DNA of 64,000 nucleotides from DASZHJ01 sp035517495. Its GTDB lineage: Bacteria; Pseudomonadota; Alphaproteobacteria; ATCC43930; CGMCC-115725. The stretch lies in the NCBI GenBank assembly GCA_035517495.1, contig DATIYT010000009.1:88575-152574 (forward strand), in the 5' to 3' direction. The position numbers were made by a program, and so were the translations under genes. Below the pieces are notes generated by a model that worked only from the letters and a program-made list of their open reading frames with translations, ran no database searches and had not been told where the DNA came from. Positions 1-6,964 of the stretch are shown here, piece by piece; the stretch's first letter is position 1; every line of letters begins with the position of its first letter.

Positions 1-2684
1 TGCGGCGCGAGGCCGCGCCCGACCTCGGGCTTGGTCGGCGGCGCGCCGGTCTTGTAGTCGACGATCGTGAGCCCGCCCCCGCGCACGGCTTCGATTCGAT
101 CGGCTTTGCCGACGAGCGTGAAGGGTCCCCGCGGCATCGCCAGCTCGAGCGTACCGCGTGTCTCGCTCACGAGCAGTGCCAGCCCCGGTCGGCGTGCGCG
201 TTCCTGCTCCAGGAACCACTCCACAATGCGCTCGAAGCGCGGCCACCAGAAAGCCCAGATACCCGGGCGCGTCAGCAGCGCACCAAAGGCTTCGCGGCCG
301 AATTCCAACAGCCGCATCTCCGCGTCGGCGGGAAGTGCCGCGGGATAGGTTGCGACGAATTCGTCGAGTGCCGTGTGGATGGCGATGCCGCGGTCGCGCG
401 CGTCGGGTTCGGCGTCGAGCGGCTCCAGGGCCTGGAGCTTCAGGACATGCTTCGCATAGATCGCATAGGGGTCGCGCATCCAGGTCTCGATTTCCGTGAC
501 CGAAAGCCTGCGGGGGCGCGCGGCCAACGGTGGGCGGGGAACGGGCGGCGGCGCCGGCGCCGCCGCTGCCGGCGCATCCAGCAGCCTCTGCCAAGCGAGT
601 ACCGTTCCATCTTTGCTGATCGCCCTTTCGTGGCCCGCGATGTGCAATATCGCATCGAGACGCAAGAGCCATCGCGAGGGCAAGGTCGGGGTACCCTCGA
701 CCCGGACCGCGCGCGTAAGTACCGTTTCGGGGGCGCCCAGCGCCTGCACCAGGTCATGGGCGGCGAGGCCGATGCGCTGCTCGGGCGGAGTCACTCCGAA
801 GCGCCGCCGCATCGGCCGCGACATCCAGGGATCGTCCGCGGGGTCGGCCGGCCACGTGCCTTCGTTGAGCCCGCCCAGGATCATCAGGTCGGCGCGTTGC
901 AGACGCGCCTCCAGCAGACCCCAGATCGCGAGCCTCGGATGGCCGCCATAGCGCGGCCGCACCACGCGTCCCGCCATCAGGCTTTCGAACAGCGCCGGAT
1001 ATTCGGCGCCCGCAAGCGGTGGAAATTTCTCCGCCGCGGCCAGCAGCTCGGCCAGGAATTCGGCGGCGGCCTCCCCGGCCTCGCCGCGCCAGAGCTGATC
1101 GGCGCCCCGCATCTCGGACGTCGCCGCGAGTGCCTCCGCGGCCGTGACGTGCGCCGCCGCCAATTCGCGCAGCGCCGCTTGCGGCGCCGCAATTGCCGCG
1201 AACAGCGACGCGAGACAGCGCCGCAGCCGGCGCAGCAAATCCTGGTGCGCCACGATTTCATTGAATTTGAGCTTAGTCGGGTCAAGCGCTTCCAAAATGC
1301 CGTCGAGACCGGGCGATGGCCGAACACCCCGCAGCGCCGCGCGTTCCAAAGCGCGCACCTGGTGGCGAAATTCCGCGGGGTCCATGCCGCAGGCCACAAG
1401 GGGATGCTTGAGCGCCGCGAGGAGTGCGACCGGTGCTGCCTGCTCCGCAACCAATTCCAGTACCAGCCGCAGCAGCACGCCGGGTGGCGTCTTGTTGAGC
1501 GGTACGCCCGCGGAATCGTCGATCTCGATGCCCCAGCGCCGCAGCTCCGCCGCCACTCGCCGCGCGAGGCCTCGATCGGGCGTCACCAGAGCGGCGGTCG
1601 CCTCGGGCCGCTCCAGCGCTTCGCGCATGAGCAGCGCGATCGCCTGCGCCTCCTCTTGCGGCCCCGCGCAATCCAGTCGGCGCAAGCCCCGAAGCGCGTC
1701 ATCGCCGAGGGACGGCATCGCGCGCCATGCGGCGGTGCAGCTTGCGGGAAGCAGCGCCGCTCTCAGCAATGACTGGCGCTGCGGTGGTCCGGCGGCAACC
1801 TGCGGCCCCTCCCATGTTCCGACCTCCGCGGGACTGAGCTCGATCCGCTCGAGAAAGCGGGCAAGGAGATGCTGGGGGTGGCTCGGATCGGCGCGGACGG
1901 CGGTCCAAACCTCCTCAGGGAGACCGCGATCGAGGCCCGGAAGCACGACGGTGCCGCGCGGCAACCCTGCAACGACCTCCATCAGCGCCGCAACCGCCGG
2001 CAGGCCGCCGGTCATCCCGGCGGCGATGACGGGGTCCGGGGGCGGGTTAGCCCGCCAAAGTTCGGCCTGAGCCGCCAGGACACGGTTGCGCCGATCCGCG
2101 GGATCGAGTGCGCCTTCCTCGTTCAGCATCTCTGGCCAGGCGACCGTGACGATTCCAAGAAAGTGCAGCACCTTCTGCCAATGTTCCGCGAGTTCCTCCG
2201 GTACCAATGAGGCGAGCCCGGCGAAGTCGGCGCCCTCGGTTTGCGCTTCGTCGAGGAATCGCGCGAGCGCGGCTCCGAGCATCGCTGCCTGGCCCGGCAG
2301 CATCGCCTCGCCCCGCACCTGCGCCCAGCGGAGCACTAATTTTGCAAGCAGCAGCCGGCGCTGCAGTTCCGGCAGCGCCGGGGGCAATTCCAGCCCTTGC
2401 GCCGTGCTCTCGTCGACATGCAAGGCGAGTTCCTCGGCGTCGAGATCGCCGACCGGCAGCAGTTGCGGCAGCAGCATCGGCCGTCCCGCGCTCCAGCGCA
2501 GAAAGGCCTCGCCGAGCGCCCGGCAGGCGCGCCTTGTCGGCAGCAACACGGTGATGCGCGAGAGCGCCAGCGGATCGCCCCTCGTATCGCTGCCTAGTCG
2601 AGCCGCGAGCGTGTCCAGAAACGGCCGATGCGCCTCGATGGTAACAACGGTGCGGCGCGATCGCCGGGTCGCCTCCGCGCTCAC
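1..2684 (-). CDS. addB: Double-strand break repair protein AddB (C-terminus beyond window)
   Basis: AddB is the helicase-like/nuclease subunit of the AddAB complex, which resects double-strand breaks for RecA (family knowledge). The minus frame is open from a GTG at 2684 to the left edge, giving about 894 residues; about 100 more should lie outside. The N-terminal part carries the AddB-like stretch ALSRITVLLPTRRACRAL, and a middle part reads LNKTPPGVLLRL. At the edge, IVDYKTG is the catalytic D-x-K of the C-terminal PD-(D/E)XK nuclease. The GTG overlaps the murU stop as GTGA, so the two are probably translationally coupled. Downstream genes (addA and possibly trxA in related genomes) are not in view. 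Confidence 0.93.
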   Translation of the reverse strand, partial: MSAEATRRSRRTVVTIEAHRPFLDTLAARLGSDTRGDPLALSRITVLLPTRRACRALGEAFLRWSAGRPMLLPQLLPVGDLDAEELALHVDESTAQGLELPPALPELQRRLLLAKLVLRWAQVRGEAMLPGQAAMLGAALARFLDEAQTEGADFAGLASLVPEELAEHWQKVLHFLGIVTVAWPEMLNEEGALDPADRRNRVLAAQAELWRANPPPDPVIAAGMTGGLPAVAALMEVVAGLPRGTVVLPGLDRGLPEEVWTAVRADPSHPQHLLARFLERIELSPAEVGTWEGPQVAAGPPQRQSLLRAALLPASCTAAWRAMPSLGDDALRGLRRLDCAGPQEEAQAIALLMREALERPEATAALVTPDRGLARRVAAELRRWGIEIDDSAGVPLNKTPPGVLLRLVLELVAEQAAPVALLAALKHPLVACGMDPAEFRHQVRALERAALRGVRPSPGLDGILEALDPTKLKFNEIVAHQDLLRRLRRCLASLFAAIAAPQAALRELAAAHVTAAEALAATSEMRGADQLWRGEAGEAAAEFLAELLAAAEKFPPLAGAEYPALFESLMAGRVVRPRYGGHPRLAIWGLLEARLQRADLMILGGLNEGTWPADPADDPWMSRPMRRRFGVTPPEQRIGLAAHDLVQALGAPETVLTRAVRVEGTPTLPSRWLLRLDAILHIAGHERAISKDGTVLAWQRLLDAPAAAAPAPPPVPRPPLAARPRRLSVTEIETWMRDPYAIYAKHVLKLQALEPLDAEPDARDRGIAIHTALDEFVATYPAALPADAEMRLLEFGREAFGALLTRPGIWAFWWPRFERIVEWFLEQERARRPGLALLVSETRGTLELAMPRGPFTLVGKADRIEAVRGGGLTIVDYKTGAPPTKPEVGRGLAP

Positions 2685-3400
2685 GTCGGAGAGCGCCGCT
2701 CGACGAGCCGTGCCTCGGCAAGCGCTAGTCCCGTGGGCGTACCGGGATCGAACCATGCGCCCTCATGCACCACCGCGACGATGCGGCCCTGCTCTATCGC
2801 TCGGCCCCAAAGCCGCTTGATCGAGAAGCGCGCCACTGCTTCATCCGCGAACAGCCGGTGGCTCAGCAATTGAACTCCCGCATAAAGGAACGGTGCGACG
2901 TCACGCTCCGCCCGCCATTGCGGCCGCCCCAGCGGATCGAGCAGGAAATCGCCAGGACCTTCATAGCCGATTGCGGTTACGGTTTTGGCGAGCAGCAAAA
3001 CGGCATCATGCCGCTCGGGATCGAAGACTTGTGCCAGGCGCAGCAATGCGGGGCTCCGTCCCTCGTCGGTCCAGACCGCATCACAATTGACCACGAAGAA
3101 CGGGTCGCCCAGTTGCGGCAGCGCTTTTGCGATACCGCCGCCCGTATCGAGCAGCTCGGGTTCCGGCGAGAACGAGATGCGCGGCCATTCGCGCGTGTGC
3201 AAATGCCGCCGGACCAGCTCGGACATGGTGTGCAGGTTCACCACCACGCGCGCGACGCCGACGGCCTCGAGCTGGTCGAGCGCCCGGTCGACGAGGGTGC
3301 GGTTCTTGAGGCTGATGAGCGCCTTGGGCTTTGCCTCAGTAATCGGGCGAAGGCGCGTGCCCAGTCCCGCCGCCAACACCATGGCGCTCTCGACCTTCAT
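2681..3400 (-). CDS. murU: N-acetylmuramate-1-phosphate uridylyltransferase-type nucleotidyltransferase
   Basis: A 239-residue nucleotidyltransferase of the NTP_transferase family. The N-terminus shows the nucleotide-binding signature AAGLGTRLRP followed by TEAKPKAL, then the metal-binding NCDAVW segment. Next to AmgK this fits MurU, which makes UDP-MurNAc from MurNAc-1-phosphate in the peptidoglycan-recycling bypass described in Pseudomonas and many alphaproteobacteria. An in-frame start 64 codons upstream exists, but the ATG at 3400 overlaps the amgK stop as ATGA and places the signature at the usual N-terminal position. The stop overlaps the addB GTG. A generic sugar-nucleotide transferase is the alternative; context argues for MurU. 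Confidence 0.88.
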   Translation of the reverse strand: MKVESAMVLAAGLGTRLRPITEAKPKALISLKNRTLVDRALDQLEAVGVARVVVNLHTMSELVRRHLHTREWPRISFSPEPELLDTGGGIAKALPQLGDPFFVVNCDAVWTDEGRSPALLRLAQVFDPERHDAVLLLAKTVTAIGYEGPGDFLLDPLGRPQWRAERDVAPFLYAGVQLLSHRLFADEAVARFSIKRLWGRAIEQGRIVAVVHEGAWFDPGTPTGLALAEARLVERRSPT

Positions 3401-4407
3401 CGCGGGACCTCGCATTGCGGGGTGCGGCGGAGATCGAGGGGGATGTGCCGATCGAGCCAACGCGCCAGCGACGCCAAGGCCGGGTGCGCGAGGTCGCGAT
3501 CGACGAGACGCCAAAGCCGCGGAATATGCGCGAGGTACTGCGGCTTGCCGTCGCGCACGCAGAGGCGGACGAAGATCCCGAGGATTTTGCAATTGCGCTG
3601 CGCCGCCAATAGCGCCGAAGCGGTCGCGAAGGCATCCCGGTCAAGCGCGGGAAATGCCGCGCAATAGCGTTCAAGCATCGTGGCGGCGATAGCCTCAGGC
3701 ACGTCGCGCCGCGCATCCTCCAGCAGCGAGACGAGATCGTAGGCGGGAGATCCGAGAACCGCGTCCTGGAAGTCGAGCAAGCCGCAAGAGGCGACACCGG
3801 TGCGGCCCTGCAGCAGCATCAGATTGTCCACGTGGTAGTCGCGCAGTACCAAGGTCGTCGGTTGCGCCGTGATCGGCGCCAACAGCTCGGTCCAAAGCGT
3901 CAGGTATCCTTCTCGCACCGGTTCCGGCGTCGGTGCCCCGCTGACCGCCGGCAGGTACCAGTCCACCAGCAGTGCGGCCTCGCCGAGGAGGCGTTCCCGA
4001 TCGTAGCGCGGGAGGTCGGCGGCCATGGTTGGTGTGAACCGACACTGCAGCGCGATCAGGGTGTCGATCGCCAGCGCGTAAAGCCGCGCTTCGTCATGTC
4101 CCTCCGCCAGCAGCCGCGTGTAGGTGAGATCGCCGAAATCCTCGAGCAACAGCAGCCCCGCTTCCACATCCACGGCATCGATGCGCGGCGCGCTGAGCTC
4201 GATCTGGTGCAGAAGACCGGCGACCTTAAGATAGGGCCGCACGTCTTCGCGCGGGGGCGGCGCATCCATCAGCACCGCACTGCGATTGCCGTTTTCGAGG
4301 CGATGATAGCGGCGGAACGACGCATCGGCCGCGAGCAGACGGTATGGCACGCCGCCCCACCCGGCATCCGCCAGAAATCGCTCGATGCGGATCGCTCGGT
4401 CGTTCAT
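3397..4407 (-). CDS. amgK: N-acetylmuramate/N-acetylglucosamine kinase (aminoglycoside phosphotransferase fold)
   Basis: A 336-residue APH-fold kinase. The catalytic Brenner-type motif is LRDYHVDNLMLL and the metal-binding segment is LLDFQDAVLGSPAYDL. AmgK phosphorylates the anomeric carbon of MurNAc and GlcNAc so that MurU can rebuild UDP-MurNAc without the fosfomycin-sensitive MurA route (established for Pseudomonas putida). The ATG at 4407 overlaps the tsaE stop as ATGA; longer upstream frames would run into tsaE coding sequence. The order tsaE-amgK-murU is conserved in alphaproteobacteria, which supports the assignment over a true aminoglycoside-resistance enzyme. Confidence 0.88.
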   Translation of the reverse strand: MNDRAIRIERFLADAGWGGVPYRLLAADASFRRYHRLENGNRSAVLMDAPPPREDVRPYLKVAGLLHQIELSAPRIDAVDVEAGLLLLEDFGDLTYTRLLAEGHDEARLYALAIDTLIALQCRFTPTMAADLPRYDRERLLGEAALLVDWYLPAVSGAPTPEPVREGYLTLWTELLAPITAQPTTLVLRDYHVDNLMLLQGRTGVASCGLLDFQDAVLGSPAYDLVSLLEDARRDVPEAIAATMLERYCAAFPALDRDAFATASALLAAQRNCKILGIFVRLCVRDGKPQYLAHIPRLWRLVDRDLAHPALASLARWLDRHIPLDLRRTPQCEVPR

Positions 4408-4892
4408 GGCCCGAGGTCCGCGATGCGACCGCGCCAGGCCGGCGACGGAGAGAGCTCTATCCGCCGCGCTCGCGACGTAAGGCCGGGCGCGAAGCGCACT
4501 TCGAGCCGTTCGCGCGGCAACATGAGGCCCAACCGCTCCGGCCATTCGATCAGCACGATTGACTGGGCAAGTGCTTCCTCGAATCCCAGCTCGAAGACAT
4601 CCTCGGGGCGGGTAAGCCGGTAGAAGTCGAAATGCCAGATCGCGGGAGCGCCGGCCTCGCCTTCATAGGTCTGCACGAGGGTGAAGGTCGGGCTCGGAAC
4701 TTCCTCCGCGGGGCTTCGCAAGGCGCGGATGAAGGCCCGCGCGAAAACGGTCTTTCCGGTGCCCAGATCACCCCTGAGCGCGATTACGTCGCCGGCACGC
4801 GAGCGTCGCGCAAGCCGCGCCGCGAGTGCGGCCGTCACCGCTTCGGAGGGTAGATCAAAGGAAAGCGCCGCGTCGGCAACGGAGGGGTTCAC
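4404..4892 (-). CDS. tsaE: tRNA threonylcarbamoyladenosine biosynthesis ATPase TsaE
   Basis: A small P-loop ATPase of about 162 residues that works with TsaB and TsaD to make t6A37 on ANN-decoding tRNAs. Walker A is GDLGTGKT, followed by the family-typical SPTFTLVQTYEG and WHFDFYRL segments and IEWPERLG. I chose the GTG at 4892: it gives the usual family length, while the frame reaches 4985 only through a low-complexity extension. It heads the four-gene overlapping unit tsaE-amgK-murU-addB and is divergent from the reductase gene, with about 120 bp between the starts. Confidence 0.9.
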   Translation of the reverse strand: MNPSVADAALSFDLPSEAVTAALAARLARRSRAGDVIALRGDLGTGKTVFARAFIRALRSPAEEVPSPTFTLVQTYEGEAGAPAIWHFDFYRLTRPEDVFELGFEEALAQSIVLIEWPERLGLMLPRERLEVRFAPGLTSRARRIELSPSPAWRGRIADLGP

Positions 4893-5014
4893 AGCCCGTC
4901 TTTTAATCCGAGGCGAGCGTGGCAAGCAACAGGTGGCAACTGGCTGTCCGAGCCGGGCCGGTGATTGCTCGACCTGCCTTGCCATGTGGCCGCCGCGCCG
5001 CCATCCTGCGCGCC

Positions 5015-6040
5015 ATGATTGAGCCCGTGCGAACCGACGTCGCTATCATCGGAGCCGGCCCCGTGGGTCTGTTCGGGGTTTTCGAGTGCGGCATGCTGAA
5101 GATGCGCGCCCATGTGTTCGACGCGCTCGACCTGCCGGGCGGGCAGTGCGTGGCGCTCTATCCAGAGAAGCCGATCTACGACATCCCCGGCTATCCCGAG
5201 ATCGAGGCGGCACAACTGGTGGAGCGCCTTGCGGAGCAAGCAAAGCCTTTCGCGCCGGTCTACCACCTGGGCCATGCCGTCGGAAGACTCTCGCCGGAGC
5301 CCGGCGGCGGCTTCCGGCTTGCGACCGCGGGCGGCGCCGAAGTGATTGCAACCGCGGTCATCGTCGCGGCGGGGGTGGGCGCCTTCGGCCCGAATCGGCC
5401 GCCGCTCTCGGGCATCGAGGCCTTTGAGGGCAAGAGCATCTTTTATCTGGTGCAGCAGCGAGAAGCGCTCCGCGGCAAGCGGGTGGTGATCGCCGGCGGC
5501 GGCGATTCCGCGGTCGATTGGGCGCTGGCACTCACGGGCGTCGCCGATTCGGTGCAGGTGGTGCATCGGCGCGCCAAGTTCCGTGCGGCGCCCGAATCGG
5601 CCGCACGCCTTGAGCGGCTCGCACGGGACGGGCGCATCGAACTGGTGGTGCCCTATCAACTCCACGCGCTTGAAGGCGAAGGCGGCCAGCTCGAACGCGT
5701 CATTGTCGCCGATCTCGACGGCCGCACCCGCGCGCTCGAAGCGGATATTCTGTTGCCGTTCTTCGGGCTCTCGATGAATTTGGGGCCGATCGCCGAGTGG
5801 GGCCTCAATCTCGAACGCAACCATATCGCGGTCGATCCCGCGACCTGCGCCACCTCGGTCCCCGGTATCTTCGCGATCGGCGATATCGCCACATATCCGG
5901 GAAAGCTCAAGCTCATCCTGACGGGGTTCTCCGAAGCGGCGATGGCGGCGCACGCGATTTACCCGCTGGTCCATCCGGGCGAAGCCCTGCACTTCGAATA
6001 CTCGACCACCAAGGGCGTGCCCGGGCGGCACGGCGGATAG
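5015..6040 (+). CDS. Ferredoxin/flavodoxin--NADP(+) reductase, thioredoxin-reductase-like type
   Basis: A 341-residue flavoprotein that transfers electrons between NADPH and ferredoxin. The FAD-binding motif GAGPVGLF lies near residues 12-19, the NADPH-binding motif GGGDSAVDW near residue 160, and the C-terminal FAD segment is FAIGDIATYPGKLKL. The CxxC redox pair of true thioredoxin reductases is absent, which together with length identifies the Bacillus YumC-like FNR type common in alphaproteobacteria. The frame is open from 4919, but the ATG at 5015 begins immediately before the flavin-binding strand. Convergent with the DUF1906 gene, 33 bp between stops. Confidence 0.9.
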   Translation: MIEPVRTDVAIIGAGPVGLFGVFECGMLKMRAHVFDALDLPGGQCVALYPEKPIYDIPGYPEIEAAQLVERLAEQAKPFAPVYHLGHAVGRLSPEPGGGFRLATAGGAEVIATAVIVAAGVGAFGPNRPPLSGIEAFEGKSIFYLVQQREALRGKRVVIAGGGDSAVDWALALTGVADSVQVVHRRAKFRAAPESAARLERLARDGRIELVVPYQLHALEGEGGQLERVIVADLDGRTRALEADILLPFFGLSMNLGPIAEWGLNLERNHIAVDPATCATSVPGIFAIGDIATYPGKLKLILTGFSEAAMAAHAIYPLVHPGEALHFEYSTTKGVPGRHGG

Positions 6041-6073
6041 CCCTGCTCCCATGGAACCCGCAGTGATCTTGCG

Positions 6074-6748
6074 CTACCGAGGTGCCCCGGGATCAGGCGT
6101 GAGAGCGCTGTTGAGATCGACCACCGGCGATGATAGGGGCGCCGCCAACAGGCTGAGCACGCAATTTTGAGCGAGCTGCCAGACGAATGCTCCTGCGAAG
6201 CCACAGCCGGCTGGGTGAAGATCCGGAAAATTCGTGCCTGGGAACGGATGTCTCCCCGTCGTCCCGACCTTGAACGCCCAGATCCGCGCGCCCGGTTGCT
6301 GCGATTGGACAGCGACAGCCAAGGCGTGTGAGCAGTAAATGCCCGGCAAAAAGCCGCCGTGTCGCACGGCATCGGCCCAAGCTGCCACGTAGTCAGTCCG
6401 TGGTGCCGAGAAGGGGGGACCGTCCTCGAGGTCGAGGTAGACGCAGCCACCGTTCGAGAACCCCTCTTGTGTCATCATCGCGACAGCATCCGAGCCATCG
6501 ATCGTGCCTTGCGTGCCGGAGACGACATGGCGACCGGGTCCACCGATTTGCTGGCCCACATAGATGGGGGCGAGACCCCAACCGTCCGCTTGGAGTGCCG
6601 CACGCTGCCCCATCCAACTCCTGCTGGCGTGGCTGGGCGCTGGTCCGAGGTAGTATCCGCACCAGACGAGATTGGAATTCGCCTTGAGCCATGCCATTTC
6701 GGGCACGCCGGGGAATTCCGAAGTATCGAATCCGGGAAAGCCAGCCAT
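6074..6748 (-). CDS. DUF1906 (glycoside hydrolase-like) domain protein
   Basis: A 224-residue protein beginning GFDTSEFPG and continuing with NLVWCGYYLGPAPSH, GWGLAPIYVGQQ, VYLDLEDGPP and LPGIYCSH. This layout is that of the DUF1906/Rv2525c-like family, a TIM-barrel fold related to GH25 lysozymes; the acidic LDLED segment sits where GH25 enzymes keep catalytic residues. No signal peptide is visible. Activity on a cell-wall glycan is an inference from the fold. The ATG at 6748 has a GGAG Shine-Dalgarno six bases upstream. The upstream region is much richer in A+T than its surroundings, suggesting recent acquisition. Confidence 0.82.
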   Translation of the reverse strand: MAGFPGFDTSEFPGVPEMAWLKANSNLVWCGYYLGPAPSHASRSWMGQRAALQADGWGLAPIYVGQQIGGPGRHVVSGTQGTIDGSDAVAMMTQEGFSNGGCVYLDLEDGPPFSAPRTDYVAAWADAVRHGGFLPGIYCSHALAVAVQSQQPGARIWAFKVGTTGRHPFPGTNFPDLHPAGCGFAGAFVWQLAQNCVLSLLAAPLSSPVVDLNSALTPDPGAPR

Positions 6749-6800
6749 AATCGTCTCCAGAGTAGTTCGCTTATTATTTTTTCGGTATGATAGTTTGATT

Positions 6801-6829
6801 AATATATTGGGTTGTTATATCTCGAACAA
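6801..6829 (-). promoter_or_regulatory. Possible sigma70-type promoter for the DUF1906 gene
   Basis: On the minus strand TTGTTC and TATATT are separated by 17 bases, within an AT-rich stretch about 50-80 bases upstream of the ATG at 6748. The -10 matches consensus at 5 of 6 positions and the -35 at 3 of 6. AT-richness alone can produce such matches, so this is tentative. Confidence 0.35.
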
Positions 6830-6964
6830 GTATCTATCTGCCATAAGAGGCAAAATCCAAATGACGCGGCGGGCGGTGTCCGAGATCCCGAGCAGCCAGG
6901 CCGGCTTCGAATTCTGTGCTTAGCATTCCATGCGCTTGGACAGGCGCGATGAATGAGCGTCGCC

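Noticed and set aside
375..1772. Long plus-strand open frame of about 465 codons
   Set aside because: It is antisense to addB. The minus frame there encodes recognisable AddB sequence; the plus product is Arg-rich with no family resemblance, a common artefact of GC-rich DNA.
2047..2721. Possible broken addB, because several short frames cover the region
   Set aside because: Translating the frame from the GTG at 2684 at several points (2684-1920, 1499-1440, 80-1) gives consistent AddB sequence in one phase; no frameshift is needed.
3397..4407. Aminoglycoside resistance phosphotransferase
   Set aside because: The fold is shared, but the neighbours tsaE and murU and the conserved order point to the peptidoglycan-recycling kinase AmgK.
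6672..6923. Plus-strand frame of 83 codons across the AT-rich islet
   Set aside because: It overlaps the start of the DUF1906 gene on the other strand, has no Shine-Dalgarno and no recognisable motif.
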